DNA from: Planctomycetota bacterium
GTDB lineage: Bacteria; Planctomycetota; UBA1135; UBA2386
Direction: 5' to 3'
Length of the DNA stretch: 64,000 nucleotides
NCBI GenBank assembly: GCA_020638655.1
Contig: JACKIC010000007.1
Coordinates: forward strand, 372,001 to 436,000
The notes under the pieces were generated by a model. The model was given only the letters and a program-made list of their open reading frames with translations. It was not told where the DNA came from and did no database searches. The position numbers and the translations under genes were made by a program. How positions within the stretch are numbered: the first letter of the stretch is position 1; every line of letters starts with the position of its first letter. Of the stretch, positions 54,646 through 62,443 are shown piece after piece.

Positions 54646-55458
54646 TCAGCTGAACTCGCCGCGGATGTATTGCCGGGTCTCCTCGGCGCGCGGGTCCGCG
54701 AACAGCTCCGCGGTCGGCCGGTGCTCGACGAGGTAGCCGGTGCGCCCGCCCTGGGTGGTGTCGACGTACATGAAGCCCGTCATGTCGGCGACGCGCTGCG
54801 CCTGCTGCAGGTTGTGGGTGACGACGACGATCGTGTAGCGCTCCTTGAGCTCGGTCATCAGCTCCTCGATGCGGCGCGTCGCGATCGGGTCGAGCGCCGA
54901 GCACGGCTCGTCCATGAGCAGCACTTCGGGTTCGGTGGCGATCGCGCGCGCGATGCACAGGCGCTGCTGCTGGCCGCCGGAGAGGGCCAGGCCGCTGCTG
55001 TGCAGCTTGTCCTTGACCTCGTCCCAGAGCGCTGCGCGGCGCAGCGCGTGCTCGACGCGCTCCTCGTAGTCGCCGCGGAAGCGGTTGAGGCGCAGGCCGA
55101 ACGCGACGTTCTTGAACACCGTGGTCGCGAACGGGTTCGGCTGCTGGAACACCATGCCGATGTAGCGCCGCACGGCCACCGGATCGATCGTCGGGTGGTA
55201 GATGTCGCGGCTCTGGAAGTGCACGCTGCCGTCGAAGCGGAAGCCGTCGACGAGGTCGTTCATCCGGTTCAGGCAGCGCAGCGCCGTGCTCTTGCCGCAA
55301 CCCGACGGGCCGATGAACGCCGTGACGGTGCCGCGCGTGACCGGGACATGGGTGTCGCGCACGGCGAAGAACTTGCCGTACCAGAGCTTGTCGAGCTTGA
55401 GGTCGATGACCAGGTCTTCGGCGACGGCCGCTGCGGAGGTTGGTTCGGTCGCGGTCAT
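54646..55458 (-). CDS. pstB: PstB, phosphate ABC transporter ATP-binding protein
   Basis: ATPase of the high-affinity phosphate importer. The 270-aa product has Walker A IGPSGCGKSTALR, the PstB-typical RCLNRMNDL, the ABC signature LSGGQQQRL, Walker B VLLMDEPCSALDP and the switch histidine in VVVTHNLQQA. It lies 15 bp after pstA. phoU does not follow; the MoaD-like gene occupies that place. Confidence 0.96.
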   Translation of the reverse strand: MTATEPTSAAAVAEDLVIDLKLDKLWYGKFFAVRDTHVPVTRGTVTAFIGPSGCGKSTALRCLNRMNDLVDGFRFDGSVHFQSRDIYHPTIDPVAVRRYIGMVFQQPNPFATTVFKNVAFGLRLNRFRGDYEERVEHALRRAALWDEVKDKLHSSGLALSGGQQQRLCIARAIATEPEVLLMDEPCSALDPIATRRIEELMTELKERYTIVVVTHNLQQAQRVADMTGFMYVDTTQGGRTGYLVEHRPTAELFADPRAEETRQYIRGEFS

Positions 55459-55473
55459 GAAAGGGGTCCGGGG

Positions 55474-56406
55474 TCAGTGGCGGGAATGATCGCTGCGCGC
55501 GGCGAGCACCTGGCCGGCGATGTTGAACAGCAGCACGAGCAGCACGAGCACGAGCGCGGCGGTCCACGCCATCTCGATCTGGTGCTCGTAGGGGGAGCCG
55601 GAGAACTGGTAGATCAACACCGCCAGCGACGCGGTGTCCTCGAGCCGGTCCAGGCGCAGCCAGTAGTTGCTGAACTGGGCCGTGAACAGCAGCGGCGCGG
55701 TCTCGCCGGCGGCGCGCGCGATCGCGAGCATCACGCCGGTGAGCACCGACGGCATCGCGGTCGGCAGCGTGACGCGCATCACGACCTGCGCGCTGGTGGC
55801 GCCCATACCGACCGCCGCGTCCTTCATCTTCTGCGGCACCGCGCGGATGGCCTGTTCGGCGGTCAGCACGACGATCGGCACCATCAGCACCGCCAACGCC
55901 ACGCCGCCGGCGAGCGCCGAGAAGTGCCCGGTGGCGAGCACCACCATCGCGTAGGCGAAGATGCCGGCGAGGATCGACGGCATGCCGGTCAGCACCTTGG
56001 CCGCGAAGCGGATCACCGCCGCCAGCCGCGTGCCGTCGCCGTACTCCGCGAGGAAGATCGCCGCGAGGATGCCCGTGGGCACCGCGAGCACGCTGGCGAT
56101 GCCGACCATGTAGACCGTGCCGAGAATCGCGTTGCCGAAGCCGCCGCCGGTCGTGTCCAGGCCGCTGGGGGGCAGGCTCCACAGCATGTCGAGCCGGAAG
56201 TTGGTGGCGCCGCGTTCGATGAGCAGCCACAGCACCGCGAACAGCGGCAGTGCCGCGACCAGGCTCAGCAGCGCGCACAGCGCGGTCAGCAGGCGGTCGA
56301 ACAGCGTGCGCACCGCGCGCAGGTCGTGCTCGAGCTTGGGGCGCTCGACGGGCACGTCGCGCTCCGGCGACGGCTGCGGCCCGGTCTGGACGCGGATGTC
56401 GGTCAC
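55474..56406 (-). CDS. pstA: PstA, phosphate ABC transporter permease
   Basis: Membrane permease of the phosphate importer with about six transmembrane helices in 310 aa. The cytoplasmic EAA-type loop is near AVGMGATSAQVVMRVTLPTA, and the helix GETAPLLFTAQFSNYW is typical of PstA. The GTG start at 56406 overlaps the pstC stop as GTGA. The N-terminal 35 residues are soluble and charged, longer than usual. Confidence 0.94.
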   Translation of the reverse strand: MTDIRVQTGPQPSPERDVPVERPKLEHDLRAVRTLFDRLLTALCALLSLVAALPLFAVLWLLIERGATNFRLDMLWSLPPSGLDTTGGGFGNAILGTVYMVGIASVLAVPTGILAAIFLAEYGDGTRLAAVIRFAAKVLTGMPSILAGIFAYAMVVLATGHFSALAGGVALAVLMVPIVVLTAEQAIRAVPQKMKDAAVGMGATSAQVVMRVTLPTAMPSVLTGVMLAIARAAGETAPLLFTAQFSNYWLRLDRLEDTASLAVLIYQFSGSPYEHQIEMAWTAALVLVLLVLLFNIAGQVLAARSDHSRH

Positions 56407-57362
56407 GGGCGCGCTCCGGCCGCCTTCCGGCTGCTGCGCACCAGGATCGCGGTGCCGAGCATGTTGACCACCAGGGTGATGGAGAGCAGCACGATCGCCG
56501 CGTACATGAGCACGCCGCGCTCGTGGTCCTGTGCCTCGGGGAAGGTGTTGGCGATCAGCGCCGCGAGCGTGTTGCCCGGGGCGAGCAGCGAGACGTTGAA
56601 CTCGTTGCGGTTGCCGAGCAGCATCGCGAGCGCCATGGTCTCGCCGAGCGCGCGACCGAACGCGAGCACCAGCGCGCCGAAGACGCCCGTCGCCGCGGTC
56701 GGCAGGACCACGCCGAGGATGCACTCCCAGCGCGTCGCGCCGAGCCCGAACGCGGCCTCGCGCAGCTTTCTCGGCACGGTCGCGATCGCGTCGCGCGACA
56801 CCGCCGTCATCGTCGGCAGCACCATGATCGCGAGCACCAGCGACGAGGCCAGCATGTTGGGGCCCGGTGAACGCTCGTCGAACAGCGGTACGAAGCCGAG
56901 GTGCTCGTGCAGGAACGCCGTGAACGGTCGGATCGCCGGGATCACGAAGAAGATGCCCCAAAGGCCGTAGACGACGCTCGGGATCGCCGCGAGCAGGTCG
57001 ACCACGTTCTTGAGCAGCAGCTCGAGCCGGCGCGGCAGGAAGCGCTGGCTGATGAACACGGCGACGGCGAGGCCCAGCGTGCCGCCGATCAGCAGCGCCA
57101 GCAGCGAGCTGTAGAGCGTGCCCCAGATGTGCGGCAGGATGCCGAACTCGTCGCGGTTGGTGTCCCAGGTCGAGCTGGTGAGGAAGTCCACCCCGCGCTC
57201 GCGCACCGCCGGCGCGGCGACCGCGCCGATCTCGACGACGATCGCGGCCAGCAGCACGAGCACACCTACGGCGAGCGCCTGCGCGCCGCGGCGTAGACCG
57301 AGGTCCATCCAGCGCTCACCCGCGGTGGGTGGCTGGGCCAGGCTCGCCGAAGGCGTGCTCAT
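56403..57362 (-). CDS. pstC: PstC, phosphate ABC transporter permease
   Basis: Second permease of the importer, 319 aa, about six helices. PstC features include the SSTWDTNRDEFGILPHIWGT periplasmic segment, the IPSVVYGLWGIFFVIP helix, and the EAA-like loop AAFGLGATRWECILGVVLPT. It lies 37 bp after pstS and is coupled to pstA. Confidence 0.95.
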   Translation of the reverse strand: MSTPSASLAQPPTAGERWMDLGLRRGAQALAVGVLVLLAAIVVEIGAVAAPAVRERGVDFLTSSTWDTNRDEFGILPHIWGTLYSSLLALLIGGTLGLAVAVFISQRFLPRRLELLLKNVVDLLAAIPSVVYGLWGIFFVIPAIRPFTAFLHEHLGFVPLFDERSPGPNMLASSLVLAIMVLPTMTAVSRDAIATVPRKLREAAFGLGATRWECILGVVLPTAATGVFGALVLAFGRALGETMALAMLLGNRNEFNVSLLAPGNTLAALIANTFPEAQDHERGVLMYAAIVLLSITLVVNMLGTAILVRSSRKAAGARP

Positions 57363-57399
57363 GGTCGGGTCCGGGCGAGGGGTCTTCGGGCGGACGCGA

Positions 57400-58425
57400 T
57401 CACTTCGCCTGCAGCTGGTCGAGCGCGGCGATCACCTTGCTCGTCACCGCCTCGGGCAGTGGCACGTAGCCGAGCTTCTCGCTCATGCCCTGGCCCGTCG
57501 TGAGGCACCAGCGCATCGCGTCCTTGAAGGCGTCGAGCTTGGCCTTGGGGTACGACTTGTAGGCCAGGATCCAGGTGTAGGTGACGATCGGGTACGACTG
57601 CTCGCCGTCCGGATCGGGCAGGAACGTGCGCATGTTGGCGGGCAGGGTCGCGCCGGCGAGCGCCGCCTGGAAGTTGGCGATCGAGGGCGCGACGAACTTG
57701 CCGGCCTTGTTCTGCAGCGAGGCCATCGGCATGCCGGCGGTCTTCGCGAAGCTGAGCTCGACGTAGCCGATCGCGCCCGGGGTCTGCTTGACGAGCGCCG
57801 CGACGCCGTCGTTCTTCTTGCCGCCGGTACCGACCGGCCAGTTCAGCGACTCACCGGCGCCGGGGCCGCTCTGCCACTTCTGGCTGGCGGCGGCGAGGTG
57901 GTTGCTGAAGCAGAAGGTCGTGCCCGAGCCGTCGGCGCGGTAGACGGGCTGGATCGCGACGTCCGGCAGCGCGACGCCGGCGTTGTCCGCCTTGATGCGG
58001 TCGTCGTTCCACTTGGTGATCTCGCCGAGATAGATGCCGGCGAGCGAGTCGCGCGACAGCTTGAGGTCGCGGACGTTGTCGAGGTTGTAGATCAGCACCA
58101 CGCCGCCGGCGGTCATCGGCAGCAGCTGGATGCCGCGGTCGACCTTGGCGATCTCCTCGTCCTTCATCGCCGAGTCGCTGGCGCCGAAGTCGACGATGCC
58201 CTCGATCACGTCCTTCTTGCCGCCGCTCGAGCCCTTGGACGTGTAGTTGACGCGGTTCGGGTGGCTCTTGCCGTACTCGGCGAACCAGGTCTGGTAGAGC
58301 GGTGCCGGGAAGCTGGCGCCGGAGCCCGACAGGGTCACCGCCTCGGCGGCGGAGCTGTCGGAGCAGGCACCAAGGGTCAGAGCGGCGGCCGCCGAGGCGG
58401 AGAGGAGGAGGTTGCGCGGGAGCAT
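57400..58425 (-). CDS. pstS: PstS, periplasmic phosphate-binding lipoprotein
   Basis: High-affinity phosphate receptor, 341 aa. The signal ends in the lipobox LGAC (C21), so it is anchored as a lipoprotein. Phosphate-binding signatures include SGSGASFPAPLYQTWF, YTSKGSSGGKKD, DFGASDSAM and RADGSGTTFCF. It is the first gene of pstSCAB. No convincing pho-box-like direct repeat was found in the 240 bp upstream, so regulation cannot be read. Confidence 0.96.
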   Translation of the reverse strand: MLPRNLLLSASAAAALTLGACSDSSAAEAVTLSGSGASFPAPLYQTWFAEYGKSHPNRVNYTSKGSSGGKKDVIEGIVDFGASDSAMKDEEIAKVDRGIQLLPMTAGGVVLIYNLDNVRDLKLSRDSLAGIYLGEITKWNDDRIKADNAGVALPDVAIQPVYRADGSGTTFCFSNHLAAASQKWQSGPGAGESLNWPVGTGGKKNDGVAALVKQTPGAIGYVELSFAKTAGMPMASLQNKAGKFVAPSIANFQAALAGATLPANMRTFLPDPDGEQSYPIVTYTWILAYKSYPKAKLDAFKDAMRWCLTTGQGMSEKLGYVPLPEAVTSKVIAALDQLQAK

Positions 58426-58573
58426 GTCGATGGTTCGGGTAGGTGATTCGGAGGGCGCATCGTGCCGGCCCGATGCCACCGCGGAATGGGGTCCGAGAAA
58501 CCTGACCGTTTCTTGGCCGGACCTTGATGTGCTGCAGGGGGGGTGCGCGCCTGTCTCGTCCCAACTGCCCACC

Positions 58574-58602
58574 TTGACGCATCTTGTCGACGCGTGCATC
58601 GT
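58574..58602 (+). promoter_or_regulatory. Possible promoter for the DNRLRE protein gene
   Basis: TTGACG (58574-58579), 17-nt spacer, CATCGT (58597-58602). The -35 and spacing match the rpmH promoter; the -10 is weak. It predicts a leader of about 57 nt. Confidence 0.35.
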
Positions 58603-58665
58603 TGCGGGGCGCAGCGCCCGATCACCCGCTGCCGCAGCGGGCGCCCTGCGTCCCGTCTTCACATC

Positions 58666-59739
58666 ATGAACTCGCGCATCCTGTCCGTCTTGGCCGTTCT
58701 CTCCCCTTGCGTGGTGGCCATGGCCCAGACCGCCACCGTGCAGCTCGTGCCCAGCCAGGACAACACGCTGTACGAAGACGCGGCGGGCCTGATCAGCAAC
58801 GGGCAGGGGCAATACCTCTTCGTCGGTCTCACCTCGACCGGCGTCATCCGCCGTTCGCTGCTGGCATTCGACGTGGTCTCGGCCGTCCCGGCGCACTCGC
58901 GCATCGTCGATGTGCAGCTGGCGATGACCGTGCGTCAGAGCAACGCCGTGGGGCCGGACGGTGCGACGTTGCACCGCGTGACCACGGCCTGGGGCGAGGG
59001 CGCCTCGATGGGCACGGGCAACGAAGGCAGCGGCGGTGTCGCCGCGCCCGGCGACGCGACCTGGACCCACGCCGTGCTGCCGACGACCCCGTGGACGACC
59101 CTGGGGGGCGACTACGTCGCGGCGGTCAGCAGCAGCACCGCACTGCCGGTGGTGGGCGGCTTCTCGTTCGAGAAGACCGAGCGCATGCTGGCAGACGTGC
59201 AGGACTGGCTCGACGGTCAGCCCAACAACGGCTGGTTGATCCGCACCGACGAGCTGGCGAACGGCACGGCCCGCCGGATCGACAGCCGCAACAACACCAC
59301 CGCCACGGCGATGCTGCCGACGTTGACGGTGACCTACCTGCCGCCCGGCAACATCCAGTCGTTCGGCACCGGCTGCTCGACCAGCGGCAACATGAACCTG
59401 TTCCAGTCCGTGACCGGCCCGGTCGCGCAGGGCAACACGCCGGTGCTCACGGTGCAGAGCGGCGTGCCGCTCGGCTTGTTCGTGACCCTGCTCTCGTTCG
59501 ACGTGCGCCCCGAGCCGCTCGAACCCGCGGCCGGCTGCTTCTGGTGGCTGCGCGACATTCCCTATCCCAACCTCGGCATCAAGGTGCAGGACAACCTGGG
59601 CAACTACGCCGAGCCGTTCTCGATTCCGCAGAACCCGGCGTTGTTCGGCATCCCGCTGGCGCTGCAGTCGGTGCTCGTCGACTGGGCGCACCCGCGGCAG
59701 TGGGCGTTGTCGAACGCCGACCTGATCTGCATCAACTGA
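58666..59739 (+). CDS. Secreted DNRLRE-domain protein with the shared C-terminal module
   Basis: The 357-aa product has a signal peptide (ILSVLAVLSPCVVAMAQ) and a DNRLRE-type beta-sandwich (about 22-225; VPSQDNTLYEDAAGLISNG, RRSLLAFDVV, PTLTVTYLPPG). This domain is related to carbohydrate-binding modules and often found in surface proteins. The last 130 residues form the C-terminal module starting SFGTGCSTSGNM and ending IPQNPALFGIPLALQS...LSNADLICIN, as in other exported proteins here. It probably acts in surface attachment or glycan binding. Confidence 0.82.
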   Translation: MNSRILSVLAVLSPCVVAMAQTATVQLVPSQDNTLYEDAAGLISNGQGQYLFVGLTSTGVIRRSLLAFDVVSAVPAHSRIVDVQLAMTVRQSNAVGPDGATLHRVTTAWGEGASMGTGNEGSGGVAAPGDATWTHAVLPTTPWTTLGGDYVAAVSSSTALPVVGGFSFEKTERMLADVQDWLDGQPNNGWLIRTDELANGTARRIDSRNNTTATAMLPTLTVTYLPPGNIQSFGTGCSTSGNMNLFQSVTGPVAQGNTPVLTVQSGVPLGLFVTLLSFDVRPEPLEPAAGCFWWLRDIPYPNLGIKVQDNLGNYAEPFSIPQNPALFGIPLALQSVLVDWAHPRQWALSNADLICIN

Positions 59740-59745
59740 TCCGCG

Positions 59746-60186
59746 TCAGTCGATCGGGGACGACCAGCGGCCCTGCAGTTCGCGCAGCACCTGCAGCGCG
59801 CGCGGGGCTTCGCCGTCGGGCACGAACAGGTGGTCGTGCCTCGCGCCGGCGACGACGTTGCACGGCAGGCCGGCATCGGCCAGCGCTGCGGCGACGACCG
59901 CGGTGAGCCCGACCGCCTGCAGCTCCGACGCGACGCACAGGGTGATCTGCGCGGCGCGGAACAGCACGGGCAGGCCGCGATCGAGCGCCTGCTGCAGGGG
60001 CACGATCAGCGACAGTCCCTCCGCCTCGCGCATCGTCGCGACGCTGTCGAGCGCATCGAGGTCGGTCGCCAGCGGCACCGAGACGAACGCGAACGTGCCG
60101 GGCAGGAGCCTCGGCTCGAGCGCGGCGACGAGCGCGCGCAGGTGGGGGGTGCTCAGGTAGCTGCCGCGTCGATCGCCAGGCGTCAT
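59746..60186 (-). CDS. ACT-domain protein (DUF2241 type)
   Basis: The 146-aa cytoplasmic protein has the ACT_3 pattern: AFVSVPLATDLDALDSVATM, the strand-helix EGLSLIVPLQQALDRGL, and the second ACT repeat TLCVASELQAVGLTAVVAAA with DAGLPCNVVAGARHDHLFVP. Such small stand-alone ACT proteins are thought to bind amino acids or other small ligands. It is divergent from the reverse transcriptase locus and has TACGAT eight bases before its ATG. Nothing ties it functionally to the retron-like RT. Confidence 0.85.
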   Translation of the reverse strand: MTPGDRRGSYLSTPHLRALVAALEPRLLPGTFAFVSVPLATDLDALDSVATMREAEGLSLIVPLQQALDRGLPVLFRAAQITLCVASELQAVGLTAVVAAALADAGLPCNVVAGARHDHLFVPDGEAPRALQVLRELQGRWSSPID

Positions 60187-60194
60187 CGCGCGCG

Positions 60195-60200
60195 ATCGTA
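60195..60200 (-). promoter_or_regulatory. -10-like TACGAT before the ACT gene
   Basis: TACGAT on the minus strand is followed by eight bases and the ATG at 60186. Confidence 0.4.
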
Positions 60201-60268
60201 GTCCGGGTTCCCGCGGGTCGCGCGCACCGGGCGCTCGACAGCTGGGCCGGGTCGCGCTCTGATCGCGC

Positions 60269-60425
60269 GTGACCGTGTCCCGGGCCCGGGAAGCCACCCT
60301 CGTGGTGACCTTCTCTCTCCGGGGATACCCCGGGGCATACCCGCATCGCCATTCCGCTGCACGGAGCTTCGCGGCGCCGCGCGCCGGTGGGTCCGCGCTG
60401 GACCGACACGCCGGGGCACGGTCAC
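60269..60425 (+). ncRNA. Candidate retron msr-msd RNA
   Basis: GTGACCGTGTCCCGG (60269-60283) and CCGGGGCACGGTCAC (60411-60425) pair over all 15 positions with one G-U wobble, like the a1/a2 arms of retron RNA. Inside are CCAC-CCTC-GTGG (60294-60305) and CCGGGG-ATA-CCCCGG (60319-60333), resembling msr hairpins. An AGC at 60292-60294 could hold a branching G. The rest (about 60334-60410) would be msd, but I see only short stems there, such as GGTCC-GCGCT-GGACC (60390-60404), not one long hairpin. The second arm ends 17 nt before the RT start. No transcript evidence exists. Confidence 0.55.
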
Positions 60426-60442
60426 CTCTCCCCTATTCCCCG

Positions 60443-61780
60443 ATGGTCCTCTCCGCCAGCTCGCTGCCCCTTCGTCTGGCTCGGACCCTGCTGAGCCGGC
60501 CGTTCACATGGCAGGCCGTCGAGGAGGCGCTGGTGGACGCGCGCGGCGGGCCCGACCCCGGCCTGACACGGTTGGTGACGGTGCTGTTGCTGCGCCTTCG
60601 GGCGCTGCGCACACGCGCCAGGTCGCGGGCGGCGCTGCATGAACTGGTCGATTACCTCGACAACAGCCGCCGCGTCGAGCGGCTGTTCGGCGAGGTGGGG
60701 CCCGAGCTCGCCGAGTTGCCGCCGCCGACGATGCTGCCGTTGCCCGGCGCGCCCAAGCGGTGGCAGGTGCCCGCGATCACGACCGTGGCCCAGCTCGCCG
60801 ACTGGCTGCGTGTGCAGCCTGACGAACTGCTTGCGTTGGCCTGCCGCTGGCGACAGGACCGCGAGCACCGCGACGACCGCCTGCAGCACTATCACCGCCG
60901 CTGGTTGCCACGTCGCGGCGGGCCGCCGCGGCTGCTCGAGGCGCCCAAGGCGCGCCTCAAGGCCGTGCAGCGGCGCATCCTGACCGGCATCCTGAACGCC
61001 GCGCCGCCGCACCGGGCCGCGCACGGCTTCGTGCGCGGCCGCGGCGTCGGCACGTTCGCGGCCGCCCACGTCGGCGCCGCTTGCGTGCTGCGGCTCGACG
61101 TCGCCGACTTCTTCGCGTCGGTGCGCGGGGCCCGGGTGCGCGGCGTGTTCCTCGCCATGGGCTATCCGATCGACGTCGCCGAATTGCTCGCCTGCCTGTG
61201 CACGACGCGGACGCCCGACCGGGTGTGTCATCGCGGCCTGCACGACTTCGGCACGGTCGGCGCGGTGCTCGCGACGCGACTGCGCGCGCGGCACCTGCCG
61301 CAAGGGGCGCCGACCTCACCCGCGCTCGCCAACCTGGTGGCGTTCCACCTCGACGCGCGCCTCACCGGGCTCGCGCGCCGCTTCGGGGCGCGCTACAGCC
61401 GCTACGCCGACGACCTGCTGTTCAGCGGTGTCGGCGCGTTCGTGCGCGGCGCCAACCGCCTTGCCGTCTACGTCGCCGCGGTGCTGCTGCAGGAGGGGTT
61501 CGCCGCCGCGCACCGCAAGACCCGGCGCATGCCGCAGGGCGTCGCCCAACACGCCGCGGGACTCGTGCTCAACGTGCACGGCGCCGTGCCGCGCCGCGAG
61601 CGCGAACGGCTCGAAGCGGTGCTCGTCAACTGCGTGCGGCACGGGCCGGCGTCGCAGAACCGCGTCGGTCGCGTGGACTTCGAGGCTCACCTGCGCGGGC
61701 GGATCGCCCATGTCGAACACCACCACGCCCCGCACGCTGCGCGGTTGTGGCGGTGGTTCGATCGCATCGTCTGGGAGTAG
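60443..61780 (+). CDS. Retron-type reverse transcriptase
   Basis: The 445-aa product has an N-terminal extension (about 1-145, helical, Arg/Leu-rich) with no known effector motif. A retron-like RT core follows: LEAPKARLKAVQRRIL, NAAPPHRAAHGFVRGRG (190s), motif A RLDVADFFASV (D219), motif B LPQGAPTSPALANL, catalytic SRYADDLLFSG (D323, D324), HRKTRRM, and AAGLVLNVHG in place of the VTG motif. There is no maturase or DGR signature. The pattern is closest, from memory of the family, to myxobacterial retron RTs, which also have N-terminal extensions. ATG 60443 is used; the open frame upstream overlaps the RNA. Confidence 0.88.
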   Translation: MVLSASSLPLRLARTLLSRPFTWQAVEEALVDARGGPDPGLTRLVTVLLLRLRALRTRARSRAALHELVDYLDNSRRVERLFGEVGPELAELPPPTMLPLPGAPKRWQVPAITTVAQLADWLRVQPDELLALACRWRQDREHRDDRLQHYHRRWLPRRGGPPRLLEAPKARLKAVQRRILTGILNAAPPHRAAHGFVRGRGVGTFAAAHVGAACVLRLDVADFFASVRGARVRGVFLAMGYPIDVAELLACLCTTRTPDRVCHRGLHDFGTVGAVLATRLRARHLPQGAPTSPALANLVAFHLDARLTGLARRFGARYSRYADDLLFSGVGAFVRGANRLAVYVAAVLLQEGFAAAHRKTRRMPQGVAQHAAGLVLNVHGAVPRRERERLEAVLVNCVRHGPASQNRVGRVDFEAHLRGRIAHVEHHHAPHAARLWRWFDRIVWE

Positions 61781-61853
61781 CGCCGCGGCGCATCGGGGGC
61801 CGCGCGGATTGCGGGTTCGGCCCCAGGAAACGCGTCTCCAGGCGAACAAGAGA

Positions 61854-61871
61854 CGGTCCCCTTCGGGACCG
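61854..61871 (+). terminator. Hairpin between the RT gene and the next secreted protein gene
   Basis: CGGTCCC (61854-61860) and GGGACCG (61865-61871) form a 7-bp stem with loop CTTC, just upstream of the AAGGAGG ribosome site of the next gene. It may terminate RT transcription or shape the next gene's leader. Confidence 0.35.
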
Positions 61872-61887
61872 ACAAGGAGGCATGAAG

Positions 61888-62406
61888 ATGAGACTTCACC
61901 AGCACGCGTTGGTCCTTGCCGCCGGAGCCCTGTGCCTGCAGGCGGCACCGTGTCAGGGGCCGGAGTCTACGCAGGTGTTCAGCGCCCTGACGGGTGTCTC
62001 GATGACCGTGTTCGCCGAGGACGGCCCGGCGGGCTACCCGTGTGAGCCGTTTGCCTGTGCGCCGCACCACGTTCAGGCCAACCTCGGCAGTGTGCTCCCG
62101 GTCGAGATCTACGGTCGTCGCGGCACCTTCTACGCACTTCTCGGCGGCATGCCGACCCTCGGCTGTCAGCCGATCGGGGGCATCGGCGGCGCCTTGGCCC
62201 TGGGCAGCCCGGCCTTCACGCTCGGCTTCGGGCCGATCTCGGACCTGCCGCAGGGCGCGGCTTGTGACGTCGGCGTCGGCCAGACGTCGTTCGCGGTGCC
62301 TGCGGGAGCGTCGATCGACATGGCCTTCCGCCTGCAGGGGGCCAGCTTCTCGGTGATGGACGGCGGCCTCGTGTTCACCCGCGCGGTCGAAGTGCGCGTG
62401 TGGTGA
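61888..62406 (+). CDS. Small secreted protein with the shared C-terminal pattern
   Basis: The 172-aa product has a signal peptide (ALVLAAGALCLQAAPCQ), several cysteines (YPCEPFACAP, TLGCQP, GAACDVG) suggesting disulfides, and a beta-rich body with GGIGGALALGSPAFTLGFG. The end AVPAGASIDMAFRLQGASFS resembles, more weakly than the others, the closing module of three further secreted proteins. AAGGAGG at 61874-61880 suits the ATG at 61888 better than the ATG at 61882, which would be one base away. Function unknown. Confidence 0.75.
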   Translation: MRLHQHALVLAAGALCLQAAPCQGPESTQVFSALTGVSMTVFAEDGPAGYPCEPFACAPHHVQANLGSVLPVEIYGRRGTFYALLGGMPTLGCQPIGGIGGALALGSPAFTLGFGPISDLPQGAACDVGVGQTSFAVPAGASIDMAFRLQGASFSVMDGGLVFTRAVEVRVW

Positions 62407-62413
62407 GCGGTGC

Positions 62414-62443
62414 CTGGCGCGCGCGAGCGATCGCGCGCGTCAG
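62414..62443. terminator. Strong bidirectional hairpin with a GNRA loop
   Basis: A 13-bp stem (62414-62426 with 62431-62443, one G-U pair) is capped by GCGA, a GNRA-type tetraloop. It lies between the secreted protein gene and the convergent eboB, and includes the eboB stop. Confidence 0.55.

Noticed and set aside
60269..60442. N-terminal extension of the RT from an in-frame GTG at 60269
   Set aside because: That codon is the first base triplet of the inverted-repeat arm, and the extension would be translated from the presumed msr-msd RNA. The ATG at 60443 fits retron architecture better.
60443..61780. Diversity-generating retroelement or group II intron RT
   Set aside because: No template/variable repeat pair, no accessory Avd-like gene, no maturase or endonuclease domain, and no intron RNA structure was seen near it.
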